Source: Planctomycetales bacterium (GTDB lineage: Bacteria; Planctomycetota; Planctomycetia; Pirellulales; Lacipirellulaceae). Taken from it: a stretch of DNA of 64,000 bases. The notes under the pieces were generated by a model. The model ran no database searches and was not told where the DNA came from. It was given only the letters and a program-made list of their open reading frames with translations. Position 1 is the first letter of the stretch; every line of letters starts with the position of its first letter. This document shows positions 53,750 through 62,776 of this stretch, one piece after another. Location of the stretch: positions 33,475 to 97,474 of the forward strand of contig JAGQOW010000003.1 in the NCBI GenBank assembly GCA_020427155.1, in the 5' to 3' direction. A program made the translations under genes and the position numbers.

Positions 53750-55714
53750 CTACTCGCGGCGTTGCGTCCCGCGTTTGACCTGCTGTCCTGGTAGCAGGGG
53801 CGGCATGGGGCAGTCAAGCATATCTGAGATTCCTCGCAATAATTCCACCTCGCGAATATTGACTTCTTCGTCTGCACAGATCGCCGCAGCACAAGCTTCG
53901 ACGAGTTGCCGCCGATGCTTTGCAGCAACCTGCACTAGCTGGTTGAGAGCTGCTTCAAGTGGCGCCAGGCCGCATTGTTCGACAGGCAGAAACTCCACTG
54001 CGACTCGGGGCAAATGAGCAGCAGCGTCAGCTATGGCTTGAGCAGCTCGCTTGTTAGTGCCGCTTGTATAGGCCAGCGTGGAGAGCAGTACTGAACACGG
54101 CTCTGCCAGCCGCTGCAAGCCGTAGTAGGCAATTCGTGGTGCTGCCACCTTCTCGAATTGCGGGCGCAAATGCCTCAGCAAGATGCGATGCAACGTCCAC
54201 TCGAACAGGCCCAGGCGATTGTCTGCCCGGACCAGGTCCTGAAACGCCTTAGAAAACTCCAGATATTGAGACCTGGTCATCGAGCGCAAAGCGGGTAGTG
54301 CCATGTCAACCAGCGGCAGCCGTGCGCGCGTGTCTAACTGACTAATGGCAGGCGTGAGTTTGACGGTCATTTCAACGATGTCAGGCGTCGTTGCAGCCGA
54401 CAGAGCCTTCATTTGCACTGCTCGAATTTCTGCTTCGCTGTCGAGCAGCAGCGCAAAGATTACCGCCCGCGCGCCATAGGGGTCGCGAGCGGCCTCCACG
54501 ATCTCCGCTGCCAACTCACGAATCAGATGGGCCGCGTAAACTCGGTGTTCCTCCGTTGGGGCGCCGACCTGATCGGCTGCACTCTCCACGGCTTCGACCG
54601 AGAACGGACCCTCAGTGGCCGTCGCTCCAACAAGCCCCGCCGCGCCCGCGACCTCCACAACACCTACGCCAATGCTGGATGGCTTGGGGTATTTTCCATC
54701 CCACTGCGGATCCAAGCGTAAAATCCGCTTGGCCAAAGGCGGGTGAGTCGCCATCAGCCCGGTAAACCCTTCCCACACTCCTTGGCCGAAATACATGTGG
54801 CTCATTTCTGCCGCGTTGGGGTGCTGGAGTCGCGAACCGGTGATAGCAGCGCCGATGCGTTTCAATGCGCCAGCGATTCCCAGCGGGTTACGCGTAAATT
54901 GGACTGCCGATGCATCTGCCAGGTATTCCCTTTGTCGCGACACTGCCGCCTTGATCAAGTTGCCGCACAGTGTACCGAGCAAGCCAATCACCAGCAGGGT
55001 CAGGCCGATCATCAGCAGTACAATCACGCCGCCATTGCTCTCTTTCGACGAAGAACGGCCACTGTGGGCTGCGACTCGAAACAACATCCGGCCCAACAGC
55101 CCTAACAGCAAGATGCCATGCAAGACTCCAATCAGTCGGATATTTAGTCGCATATCCCCATTGAGAATATGACTGAATTCGTGGGCGACCACGCCCTGCA
55201 ATTCGTCGCGAGAAAGCTGTTCAGCTGTTCCCCGTGTGACTGCAACCACCGCGTCGCTGGGCGAGTAGCCAGCCGCGAACGCGTTGATCCCTTGCTCCTG
55301 CGGAAGCAGAAAGACTGGCGGTACGGGCACGCCTGAGGCCAATGCCATCTCCTCAACAACATTCAGCACACGTCTTTCGAGTGGATCGCTCGTGTTGGGC
55401 GCTATCCGCTTGCCGCCGACACTTTCAGCGACTGCGGTCCCTCCGCCGCTGAGTTGAGTAACCTTCAGCCAGCTCCCTCCTACAATCAATACCAGGGTTG
55501 CGGCTCCAGCCCCCAACGGGGCGGTCCAAGGCGATACCGGTTCGACCCCAAACGCTTCGTGATTGGCAGAGTTCTCGTTGAAAGACGCCACCGCCGCATA
55601 AGTTGCCAGGGACACCATCCCCACGATGCCAACTACAGCCAATACGAACATCGCCACCAGCCACGAGGTCGAGCGGTGTGCTTCCGACTGTCGCTCAAAG
55701 AATTCAGTGGCCAT
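53750..55714 (-). CDS. M48 family membrane metallopeptidase
   Basis: A 654-residue zinc protease related to HtpX. Two hydrophobic helices (near SWLVAMFVLAVVGIVGMVSLATYAA and LGAGAATLVLIVGGS, each cited as a whole segment) precede the peptidase core, with the zinc site HEFSH at about 178-182 and a second pair of helices after it. The long C-terminal part (about residues 380-654) is helical and lacks family resemblance in HtpX. I take the ATG at 55714 over a TTG at 55741. LemA is encoded just upstream on the same strand; M48 and LemA genes are often adjacent. Confidence 0.9.
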   Translation of the reverse strand: MATEFFERQSEAHRSTSWLVAMFVLAVVGIVGMVSLATYAAVASFNENSANHEAFGVEPVSPWTAPLGAGAATLVLIVGGSWLKVTQLSGGGTAVAESVGGKRIAPNTSDPLERRVLNVVEEMALASGVPVPPVFLLPQEQGINAFAAGYSPSDAVVAVTRGTAEQLSRDELQGVVAHEFSHILNGDMRLNIRLIGVLHGILLLGLLGRMLFRVAAHSGRSSSKESNGGVIVLLMIGLTLLVIGLLGTLCGNLIKAAVSRQREYLADASAVQFTRNPLGIAGALKRIGAAITGSRLQHPNAAEMSHMYFGQGVWEGFTGLMATHPPLAKRILRLDPQWDGKYPKPSSIGVGVVEVAGAAGLVGATATEGPFSVEAVESAADQVGAPTEEHRVYAAHLIRELAAEIVEAARDPYGARAVIFALLLDSEAEIRAVQMKALSAATTPDIVEMTVKLTPAISQLDTRARLPLVDMALPALRSMTRSQYLEFSKAFQDLVRADNRLGLFEWTLHRILLRHLRPQFEKVAAPRIAYYGLQRLAEPCSVLLSTLAYTSGTNKRAAQAIADAAAHLPRVAVEFLPVEQCGLAPLEAALNQLVQVAAKHRRQLVEACAAAICADEEVNIREVELLRGISDMLDCPMPPLLPGQQVKRGTQRRE

Positions 55715-55795
55715 GAGAAGCAGGAAGGCTCTAAGTATCAAACTTCAGCAAACAATTTGGCCGTACTTAAGCTCAGCAGACGGCAAACCGGCAGC

Positions 55796-56395
55796 CTAAA
55801 ACTCCACCTTCGGCGCCTCAGCAATTGCCGCGCTATCGAATTCAAGCAACTCAGCGTCTTCGCTATACCCAAGAAAGTTTGCAAACAAGATGGGTGGGAA
55901 GGTCTGTCGATAGGTGTTAAAGGCGGTCACCGAGTCGTTATAGGCCTGACGGGCAAACGCCACTCGGTTTTCGGTCGACGTAAGCTCTTCCGTCAGCTGG
56001 GCCATGTTCTCGTTGGCTTTCAGATCGGGATAAGCCTCGGCCAAGGCAAACAGCCTGCCAAGCGAGCCGGTCAGCACTTGTTCGGCAGCCATCAGCTCTT
56101 TCATGGCGCTGGCATCCCCTGGATTGGCGGCGGCTTTCTGCAAACCGCCCGCTGCCTGGTTGCGAGCGTTAATTACCGCCTCGAAAGTTTCCTTCTCATG
56201 CTTCATGTACCCCTTGGCAGTTTCGACCAGATTAGGAATCAGATCGTAGCGCCGTTTCAGCTGGACTTCGATTTGCGAAAAGGCATTCTCGAATCGATTA
56301 TGTAGGGTCACCAGCCGGTTGTAGATCCCTACTCCGTAAAACAGCAGTAACAGGCCAACGGCAGCGACAATCGCAATAACAATTCCCCAGGTCAT
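55796..56395 (-). CDS. LemA family protein
   Basis: A 199-residue LemA protein. One N-terminal helix (IVIAIVAAVGLLLLFYGV) is followed by a long helical domain with the family signature LVTLHNRFENAFSQIEVQL, KRRYDLIPNLVETAKGYM and the C-terminal YNDSVTAFNTYRQTFPP. LemA is a membrane-anchored protein with its helical domain outside; its role is poorly known. It lies 81 bases upstream of the M48 protease gene on the same strand, so they are probably co-expressed. Confidence 0.95.
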   Translation of the reverse strand: MTWGIVIAIVAAVGLLLLFYGVGIYNRLVTLHNRFENAFSQIEVQLKRRYDLIPNLVETAKGYMKHEKETFEAVINARNQAAGGLQKAAANPGDASAMKELMAAEQVLTGSLGRLFALAEAYPDLKANENMAQLTEELTSTENRVAFARQAYNDSVTAFNTYRQTFPPILFANFLGYSEDAELLEFDSAAIAEAPKVEF

Positions 56396-56440
56396 CGTCG
56401 GAACTCCTTGTGAATGGTTGGATAGGCCCGTGGTTTGTGG

Positions 56441-57022
56441 TTACGACGCGTCTGGCTCTTTGGTTCGCTCGATGTACTCCCCAGTACGAGTATCGACGCG
56501 CAGCCAATCCCCAATGTTGATAAACGCCGGAGCGCCAATCTCGGCGCCCGTCTCTAGACGGACCGGTTTTTGCACATTCGTGGCCGTATTGCCCTTGGCC
56601 GTCGGCTCGCAGTACTCCACTTGCAAGATGACGTGGTTGGGGGGCGTCACGGCAATCGGATTGTTGTTAAAGACTACCAGTTGGCATTCCACGCCCTCTT
56701 TGAGGAACTTACCAACGTCTCCTACCTGGTCTTCGCTCAATTCATACTGTTCATAGTCGTCATTTTTCATAAAAACGTATCCCGAGCCTTGCCGGTAGAG
56801 ATACTGAGCATTGAATTCCGCCACATCGGCGGCTTCGACGCTCTGTCCTGCTCGGTAGGTCTTGTCGGTTACCGTGCCACGGATCAGGTTTTTCAGTTTG
56901 CATTCGTAGAGGGCAGTTCCTTTGCCCGGCTTGCGGAAGTTCATCTCAATCATTTGATACGGAATGCCGTCAATCTGAATCTTGAGTCCTTTGCGAAATT
57001 CGTTGGTGCTATAACTTGCCAC
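56441..57022 (-). CDS. efp: Translation elongation factor P
   Basis: EF-P relieves ribosome stalling at proline runs. The 193-residue protein has three beta domains; the modified residue is Lys34 in RKPGKGTAL, exactly at the E. coli position. C-terminally it has LRVDTRTGEYIER, matching the third domain. The start is GTG with AGGAAG seven bases upstream. It is divergent from epmB, and epmA is about 3 kb away, so this EF-P is probably beta-lysylated rather than rhamnosylated. Confidence 0.97.
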   Translation of the reverse strand: MASYSTNEFRKGLKIQIDGIPYQMIEMNFRKPGKGTALYECKLKNLIRGTVTDKTYRAGQSVEAADVAEFNAQYLYRQGSGYVFMKNDDYEQYELSEDQVGDVGKFLKEGVECQLVVFNNNPIAVTPPNHVILQVEYCEPTAKGNTATNVQKPVRLETGAEIGAPAFINIGDWLRVDTRTGEYIERTKEPDAS

Positions 57023-57080
57023 TGGGTATCTTCCTGTTTCGTGAGTATGTTTGAGTACGATGTACTAGAATTTCCAATCC

Positions 57081-57096
57081 GGGCTTGCCAAAGCCC
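57081..57096. repeat. Short inverted repeat between efp and epmB
   Basis: GGGCTT and AAGCCC flank a four-base loop, in the 111-base space between the divergent efp and epmB starts. It may be an operator or chance; no cognate regulator is evident. Confidence 0.3.
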
Positions 57097-57133
57097 TCAA
57101 GTTGTAACCTGCGGGCCCGTCAGTGAGTAAGCA

Positions 57134-58159
57134 TTGAGCATTCTAACCAGTTTTTCGCGGCCTGTCCGCGCCGTTTCTCAGTCGTCTGCTTGGCAAGGCG
57201 AAATGCGCGATGCCGTGCGCGAGGCCGGCGAGTTATGCCGGCGGCTCCGGCTCTCACCCGATTTGGCCAGCGCCGCTGCGAGCGGTGCAGGTCAGTTTTC
57301 GATATTTGTCCCTCCCAGCTACCTGTCACGCATTCGCCCCGGCGATCCTCGCGATCCTTTGCTCCGACAGGTGATGCCCGTCGTCGACGAAGCGGTCGTG
57401 GTGCCAAACTTCACCACCGACCCGGTCGGCGACTCCGCTGCCAGCCTCCGGCCAGGCGTGCTGAAGAAGTACATTGGCCGAGCCCTGCTGATCACTACCG
57501 GCGCCTGCGCCGTCCATTGCCGATACTGCTTTCGCCGGCACTTCTCCTATGAAGAGATCCCGCATAGCGATGCCGCCTGGGACTCCGCGCTCACGACGAT
57601 TGCCGAAGACCCCTCGATAACAGAAGTAATTCTGAGCGGAGGCGACCCGCTCATGTTGGTCGATTTCCGCCTAGCGGCTTTGGCAGACAAGATCGCTGCC
57701 ATCCCCCACGTCCAACGGCTGCGCATTCATACGCGGCTGCCAATCATGATTCCCTCGCGAGTCACCAAGGAATTGATCGTCTGGCTGACAAGCAGCCGGT
57801 TGACTCCCGTCGTTGTGATTCATGCCAATCACGCCCAAGAAATTGACAACGATGTCGCCCAATCGCTTGCACCTTTGCGGCAAGCCGGAGTCATGTTGTT
57901 GAACCAAGCAGTCCTCTTGCGAGGCATCAACGACAGTACGGCTGCTCTGAAGGATCTTAGCGAACGACTTCTAGAGATTAGCGTTGTGCCGTATTATTTG
58001 CATCAACTCGATCGCGTTGCGGGAGCAGCTCACTTCGAAGTACCAATCACTCAAGGCCGACAGATTATGCAAGAGCTTCGTGCCCTGCTTCCCGGCTATG
58101 CCATCCCTCGCTATGTCCAGGAAGTAGCCGGCATGCCAAACAAGACGGTCCTCGCATGA
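57134..58159 (+). CDS. epmB: EF-P beta-lysylation protein EpmB (lysine 2,3-aminomutase family)
   Basis: A 341-residue radical SAM enzyme of the KamA family that converts lysine to beta-lysine for EF-P. The cluster motif is GACAVHCRYCFRRHF (Cys-x3-Cys-x2-Cys). Further support: SGGDPLMLVDFRL, RIHTRLPIMIP and HANHAQEI. The short length and the position facing efp favour EpmB over catabolic lysine aminomutase. It starts with a TTG at 57134, which I judge the best in frame. Its stop overlaps the start of rlmN (ATGA). Confidence 0.94.
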   Translation: MSILTSFSRPVRAVSQSSAWQGEMRDAVREAGELCRRLRLSPDLASAAASGAGQFSIFVPPSYLSRIRPGDPRDPLLRQVMPVVDEAVVVPNFTTDPVGDSAASLRPGVLKKYIGRALLITTGACAVHCRYCFRRHFSYEEIPHSDAAWDSALTTIAEDPSITEVILSGGDPLMLVDFRLAALADKIAAIPHVQRLRIHTRLPIMIPSRVTKELIVWLTSSRLTPVVVIHANHAQEIDNDVAQSLAPLRQAGVMLLNQAVLLRGINDSTAALKDLSERLLEISVVPYYLHQLDRVAGAAHFEVPITQGRQIMQELRALLPGYAIPRYVQEVAGMPNKTVLA

Positions 58160-59211
58160 GTTCACTCGCCAGTCTCTACGATTCGACCGCGATCGAACAT
58201 CTACGCGCTGAATTGCGGTTCGAGCCGCGGTGCGTAAGGCAGCTGCGCAACCGCTTATTGAAGCACTTTGCTGCTGACACGGAAGCGATTGCCGAATTCC
58301 CCGCCGGCGCGCGCATGCTGCTGCACCCACTCGAACTCTATCGACAATGCGATTCCGAGCTCGACGGCGCTTCAAAACTGCTCTTTCGTACTCAGGCCGG
58401 CATGCTCATCGAGTCGGTCATCCTGCGAATCGCCACCGGGCGGACGACGCTCTGTGTTTCTAGCCAGGTAGGCTGCGCGGCTGCGTGCGAGTTCTGCGCG
58501 ACTGGAAAAATGGGGGTCGCCCAGAACCTTTCGTCCGACCAAATCCTCGATCAAGTGTTGCAAGCAGGCCAACTGCTGGTCCGCGAGCAGCGAAAAATCC
58601 GGAACATCGTCTTCATGGGCATGGGCGAGCCGTTTCACAACGAAGATAACCTCTATCGTGCGCTCGATGCGCTCACCGCTCCCGAACTCTTTCACCATTC
58701 GCCAGCGAAGATTCTAGTATCAACTGTCGGCATTCCCGACGCGATGATTCGCTGCGCGCAGCGATTTCCCGAGGTCAATCAAGCACTAAGCCTGCATAGC
58801 GTGCGACAAGCGGCTCGCGAACAGCTCATTCCACTGGCGAAGAGATTTCCCCTAGAGCAACTTCGCCGGGCGCTAGTCGCACTCAACCGCATTCAACAGA
58901 AGCCCGTCATGATCGAGTATCTCATGCTCGCCGGCTTGAACGATGCTGACGAGGATGCCCAGGCAGTTATTGCCTGGCTGCACGGCTTAAACGTCCACGT
59001 AAACCTCATTCCCTACAACCCCATCGAAGACGCACCACAACTGATCGGAACCAATCGCTCCAGGCGCGATGCCTTTGCAGGACTGCTCAAACGGGCAGGC
59101 CTGATAACGACGATTCGCTACTCGCTGGGTGCAGACATTGCTGCCGCCTGTGGCCAGCTGGTGAAAAAAGAAAACCGCGCAATCGCTGCCGCAGCGTCTA
59201 AGGATCAGTAA
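58156..59211 (+). CDS. rlmN: 23S rRNA/tRNA adenine C2-methyltransferase RlmN
   Basis: A 351-residue radical SAM methyltransferase for A2503 of 23S rRNA and A37 of some tRNAs. The cluster motif is CAAACEFC, the nearby catalytic Cys is in TLCVSSQVGC, and the second catalytic Cys is in AAACGQL near the end, as in RlmN. MGMGEPFHNEDNL is the SAM-binding stretch. It overlaps epmB by four bases and is probably coupled to it. The Cfr relative cannot be excluded by sequence alone, but the chromosomal housekeeping context favours RlmN. Confidence 0.9.
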   Translation: MSSLASLYDSTAIEHLRAELRFEPRCVRQLRNRLLKHFAADTEAIAEFPAGARMLLHPLELYRQCDSELDGASKLLFRTQAGMLIESVILRIATGRTTLCVSSQVGCAAACEFCATGKMGVAQNLSSDQILDQVLQAGQLLVREQRKIRNIVFMGMGEPFHNEDNLYRALDALTAPELFHHSPAKILVSTVGIPDAMIRCAQRFPEVNQALSLHSVRQAAREQLIPLAKRFPLEQLRRALVALNRIQQKPVMIEYLMLAGLNDADEDAQAVIAWLHGLNVHVNLIPYNPIEDAPQLIGTNRSRRDAFAGLLKRAGLITTIRYSLGADIAAACGQLVKKENRAIAAAASKDQ

Positions 59212-59218
59212 TTGCAGG

Positions 59219-60481
59219 CTACCTGCCGATGCGCCAGAGATGCGATTCAGAGCGAACAAAGAGGGCGCCCTCAGCAGTGGCAGGCGAAGCAAAGGTGCGC
59301 TCGCCAAGTTCGTTGGTTGCCAGCAGTTGGTACTCGATTCCCTGCCGAATGACGTAGGTTCTGCCATCTTCGTTGGTGAAATAGATTCGCCCCTCGGCAA
59401 GCACCGGAGAGGCCGAAAAGTTGCCTCCCAGCCGCTCGGTCCAACGCACTTCTCCCATATGGGCGTCCAGACACGAGGCAACGCCTTTATCAGAAACAAA
59501 ATAGACTTCGTCGCCGGCGACTAGCATCGACGGGGTATTCGGCACTCCCCGGTCGTGTTCCCAGGCAATATGCGACTCGGTGGCGTCGCCTCGCGCGCCT
59601 TGGGGATCGATCGCCAGCAAGCTCGGCCGGGCAAATCCTGTTGCTACATACAAGCGGCCGTGAGCAAATACCGGGCGGGGCACCACTGAAAAGCCTTCGC
59701 CATAGTTCACTCGCCAGAGCTCGGCTCCACTAGCCGGATCGAAGGCGGCAACCAGTCCGCTGCCGGGGCTCACCACCTGAGGCTGGCCGTCGACTTCGAT
59801 CACCTGAGGTGTGCTAAAAGAAAACGTTTTGAAGGCAGTGGTGTTGCGAGGAGTCTTCCAGACTACTTCGCCAGTCGCAGCGTCGAGCCCGACCACATGC
59901 TGGGTATCCAGACCATCGCAGGAAAAGATCAGTGTGCCGTCGACCAGCGCCGGCGAGCCGCCGTTCCCGTGCTGCGGATGATACTTGACCTCGGTTTGCT
60001 GCCAGATAATGTTGCCAGCCAGATCGAGCGCCGCGGTGCCCAGATGGCCAAAGTGGACGAATACCTTTCCTTCATTCACGATCGGCGTGGGGCTCGCCAG
60101 GCCGTTTTTTCCATGTTTCAAACCGGCGGCTTCTGCGCTGGGGTGCAGGACTTCAACATCCCAGACGATCTGCCCGTCGTCGGCAGCAACACACAAGGCG
60201 CGCAACGAAAGATCGTTGTCTTCGATCTCGCCAGTAGCCGTCGTAAGATAGATACGCCCATCCACCAAAACAGGCGAAGACCAGCCGCTGCCCGGAATCT
60301 CCTGCTTCCAGGCAATGTTGTCCGATGCGCTCCATTCGTAAGGCACCTGGAGATCAGTAGAAACTCCATTTCGCGTGGGGCCGCGAAACTCGGGCCAATC
60401 GGCCTTGGCGAATTGTACCATTGTCATAACTAGCGAAGCGCAAAGCAGTGGCAATCGGTACGCGCGGCGGCCAAAACACAT
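59219..60481 (-). CDS. Secreted PQQ-like beta-propeller protein
   Basis: A 420-residue exported protein. The ATG at 60481 has AGGAGA six bases upstream; a TTG at 60496 is also in frame. A signal peptide (LPLLCASLVMTMVQFAKA) is followed by DWPEFRGPTRNGVS, typical of planctomycete PQQ-like propellers, and repeated blades such as GSGWSSPVLVDGRIYL and GLDAATGEVVW. It is likely periplasmic; many such proteins do not bind PQQ. Its exact role is unknown. It converges with rlmN after 7 bases. Confidence 0.9.
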   Translation of the reverse strand: MCFGRRAYRLPLLCASLVMTMVQFAKADWPEFRGPTRNGVSTDLQVPYEWSASDNIAWKQEIPGSGWSSPVLVDGRIYLTTATGEIEDNDLSLRALCVAADDGQIVWDVEVLHPSAEAAGLKHGKNGLASPTPIVNEGKVFVHFGHLGTAALDLAGNIIWQQTEVKYHPQHGNGGSPALVDGTLIFSCDGLDTQHVVGLDAATGEVVWKTPRNTTAFKTFSFSTPQVIEVDGQPQVVSPGSGLVAAFDPASGAELWRVNYGEGFSVVPRPVFAHGRLYVATGFARPSLLAIDPQGARGDATESHIAWEHDRGVPNTPSMLVAGDEVYFVSDKGVASCLDAHMGEVRWTERLGGNFSASPVLAEGRIYFTNEDGRTYVIRQGIEYQLLATNELGERTFASPATAEGALFVRSESHLWRIGR

Positions 60482-60505
60482 GGGTCTTCTCCTCAAGTGA
60501 GAGCG

Positions 60506-61453
60506 TCAGTCGACGCGATCAGGAATCAACGTCTTCTGCTTCTTATTCGCAGCCATGCGGCGATTCCGCGATTCGAGCGTCGTGCCATTCCTGGTGCTGG
60601 GGGCACTGGCAATCGGATCGGCAGGGCCATCGAGCGCGTCATTCAGCTCAACTTCCGACAATCGTTGCGTTGCATACTCCACGTAGTCTTCCGACAGCTC
60701 GCAACCGAGCCATTCGCGGCCAAGCTTCTTTGCCACTGCCAGCGTAGTGCCGCTGCCTGCAAAAGGGTCAAACACCAAATCGCCTTCGTCCGAGCTGGCA
60801 CGAATGATCCGCCCCAGCAGTTGCTCGGGCATCTGGCAGCCGTGAAAACCTTGGCGTTCCTTGAACGTGCCGGCAACGCGCGAGAAGTACCAGGTATCCT
60901 GCTCCGGCGTAAACCCGTATTGGTCGCTCTGAAAATCCTGGGGCCGCAGAATCCAGGTATCGTCGGGCAGCCGTCCCTTGGGGTTCGCCCGCTTGTCGCC
61001 GTAGACCAGCGCCCGAGCCGAAGGAACCCGAATCTTCGGATCGTCGGCATTGAACGTAAACTGTTTCTCGTCTTTCACAAAGTGAAACAAATGCGCGTGC
61101 GAGCGACTGAACTTGTTCTTGCAATTGACGCCAAAAGTGTAGTACCAAATGACCCAACTGCGAGTAGTGAAACCAATCTCGCGCTGGGCGGCCACCTTCA
61201 GCTCGGCAGCATACTCGTCGCCAATCGCCAACCAGAACGTGCCCGTGGGCGACAGCACCCGATGCACCTCGGCAATCCACTCGCGGCACCAAGCAAGATA
61301 CTTTTCGTCGTCCTGCCGGTCATCGTACTGGTCGTACTCGTAGCCGATATTGAAGGGCGGATCGGCGAAGACGAGATCGACTGTTCCATCGCCAATCTTC
61401 CGCATCAATTTGAGGCAGTCGCCCTGGTGTATCTTTCTGGTTTTGAGAGCCAA
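60506..61453 (-). CDS. Solitary DNA methyltransferase (beta class, DPPF)
   Basis: A 315-residue DNA N-methyltransferase. Motif IV (DPPF) is at the N-terminus in [13 protein letters not shown], a target-recognition part follows, and motif I ([13 protein letters not shown]) is near the C-terminus: the beta-class order. It may methylate adenine N6 or cytosine N4. The start is TTG with AGGAGA eight bases upstream. No restriction endonuclease or specificity subunit is near, so it looks like an orphan methyltransferase, perhaps regulatory. The target site cannot be read. Confidence 0.88.
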   Translation of the reverse strand: MALKTRKIHQGDCLKLMRKIGDGTVDLVFADPPFNIGYEYDQYDDRQDDEKYLAWCREWIAEVHRVLSPTGTFWLAIGDEYAAELKVAAQREIGFTTRSWVIWYYTFGVNCKNKFSRSHAHLFHFVKDEKQFTFNADDPKIRVPSARALVYGDKRANPKGRLPDDTWILRPQDFQSDQYGFTPEQDTWYFSRVAGTFKERQGFHGCQMPEQLLGRIIRASSDEGDLVFDPFAGSGTTLAVAKKLGREWLGCELSEDYVEYATQRLSEVELNDALDGPADPIASAPSTRNGTTLESRNRRMAANKKQKTLIPDRVD

Positions 61454-61567
61454 GCGATCGTCTCCTCACGGTTACTGGCCTGCTGCAATCAGAATCGCAA
61501 AACGTACATACTTGCGCAGCATTCTACGCGACCAGCAGTTTTACTCAAGCGCGCTGAAGGAAGGGGC

Positions 61568-61966
61568 TCAGCTAGAGGCACGCAGTTCAGCAAGCGTCTG
61601 GGCCGTGGTGACCAGTCGGTCCCAGTTTTCGTAGATGTATTCCGGCGGGCCGCCAATCTGGGCCATCACCTGGGCCGCATTCTCGGTCGGCACCATCTCG
61701 ATCGCATCCCACGGGCAGACTACCAACTCGTACGGATTCGACTTCTTGCCGGGAATATGGACACAAACCTCGCAGCCAACGCACCGCTCGATGTCGATCT
61801 CGCACCATTGCTGTGTCTTGTTCAGCATCACGTCGCGCTCGAGATGCTTCAGTTCGATGCAGTCGACCGGGCACACTTCCAGGCACGATTCGCAGCCGGT
61901 GCAGTTGTCGGCGTTAATAATCGCCAACTCCTTGGGAACTTTTTTACGGGGACCCTGTTTGGCCAT
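61568..61966 (-). CDS. Ferredoxin with two 4Fe-4S sites
   Basis: A 132-residue ferredoxin. Cluster 1 cysteines are in CTGCESCLEVCPVDC; cluster 2 in CVGCEVC and a distant VVCPWDAIEM, with an insertion (HIPGKKSNPYEL) between them. It has a basic N-terminus (AKQGPRKKVPK) and a longer C-terminal tail than small ferredoxins. It carries electrons at low potential. It lies 114 bases downstream of the methyltransferase gene. Two palindromes, one like a Crp/Fnr site, lie upstream of its start. Confidence 0.93.
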   Translation of the reverse strand: MAKQGPRKKVPKELAIINADNCTGCESCLEVCPVDCIELKHLERDVMLNKTQQWCEIDIERCVGCEVCVHIPGKKSNPYELVVCPWDAIEMVPTENAAQVMAQIGGPPEYIYENWDRLVTTAQTLAELRASS

Positions 61967-62014
61967 AGCAGTCAGAATAGATCAAAGTTGAGAGGTCAAA
62001 CCACGCAATCAGCC

Positions 62015-62031
62015 GCGATCTGACAGATCGC
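62015..62031. promoter_or_regulatory. 17-base palindrome upstream of ferredoxin gene
   Basis: GCGATCTG and CAGATCGC pair perfectly around one central base. It is 49 bases upstream of the ferredoxin start and 8 bases from a second palindrome, so the two may be a paired control site. A contained GATC at each arm could also be a methylation target. Confidence 0.4.
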
Positions 62032-62039
62032 CGAAGCTA

Positions 62040-62065
62040 AAGATTGTGAATTCTGTCACAATCTT
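62040..62065. promoter_or_regulatory. Crp/Fnr-family-like operator
   Basis: Perfect 10-base arms AAGATTGTGA and TCACAATCTT flank a six-base centre, giving the TGTGA-N6-TCACA form of Crp/Fnr-family sites. It lies between the divergent ferredoxin (start 61966) and DUF2585 (start 62203) genes, 74 and 138 bases from their starts. No terminator-like T-run is present. The regulator is not encoded in this window. Confidence 0.55.
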
Positions 62066-62202
62066 ACTCTATCATCGGCCCCCGGCCAAGCGTGGCTAAG
62101 GCCTTTTTCGACTCGCCTTCCAGACCTGCAACCGAGATACTGGCTAGCTGTTAACAGACGAAACCGAGGCCCTGGCCCAAGCCAACACCTCTACGGGCGA
62201 AT

Positions 62203-62772
62203 GTGATTCGATTCTCCGACCCTAAGCACTGCCCCTGGTGGACCATTCTGGCAACAGTGGCTGCTGCGATTGTCGTGCTACGCCTGGAAGGCCAACCCTG
62301 GTTTTGCGAATGCAACCAGCTGCGAGTCCTGATCGGCGACGCTTACAGCTCCCACACCTCGCAGCATCTGCTGGACCCCTACAGCTTGACCCACGTCCAG
62401 CACGGTCTGGTCCTTTTCTTTCTTGTCGGCAGCCTGGCGCATGACTGGCGGTGGCCCTGGCAGCTGTGGCTGGCGATCGCTATCGAGGCGGCGTGGGAGA
62501 TCTTTGAGAATACCCCTTTCGTGATCGATCGCTATCGTACCACCACCGCCGCCCTCGGCTACAACGGCGACTCGGTCCTCAACAGCGTCGGCGACATCCT
62601 GGCGTGCACTTTGGGCGTGCTGGTTGCTCGTCGCCTCGGCTGGCGAAAAACGTGTGCGCTCTTCTTCACTATCGAACTGGTACTACTCGTCACGATTCGC
62701 GACAGCCTGTTGCTCAACGTGGTGATGCTGCTCGTGCCAAACGAAGCCTTGATCGAGTGGCAGCAAGGGTAA
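62203..62772 (+). CDS. DUF2585 membrane protein
   Basis: A 189-residue membrane protein of the DUF2585 (UPF0314) family. It has about four helices, a conserved middle with SQHLLDPYSLTHVQHGLV and EAAWEIFENTPFVIDRYR, and LGYNGDSVLNSVGDILAC. The start is GTG at 62203. The conserved His, Glu, Asn and Asp residues facing the membrane suggest an enzyme, but the function is unknown. It is divergent from the ferredoxin gene over a space with two palindromes. Confidence 0.9.
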   Translation: MIRFSDPKHCPWWTILATVAAAIVVLRLEGQPWFCECNQLRVLIGDAYSSHTSQHLLDPYSLTHVQHGLVLFFLVGSLAHDWRWPWQLWLAIAIEAAWEIFENTPFVIDRYRTTTAALGYNGDSVLNSVGDILACTLGVLVARRLGWRKTCALFFTIELVLLVTIRDSLLLNVVMLLVPNEALIEWQQG

Positions 62773-62776
62773 ACGC

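Noticed and set aside
60497..62023. A 508-codon open frame on the plus strand
   Set aside because: It is antisense to the DNA methyltransferase and the double 4Fe-4S ferredoxin, both of which show clear conserved motifs on the minus strand, and it has no recognisable domain.
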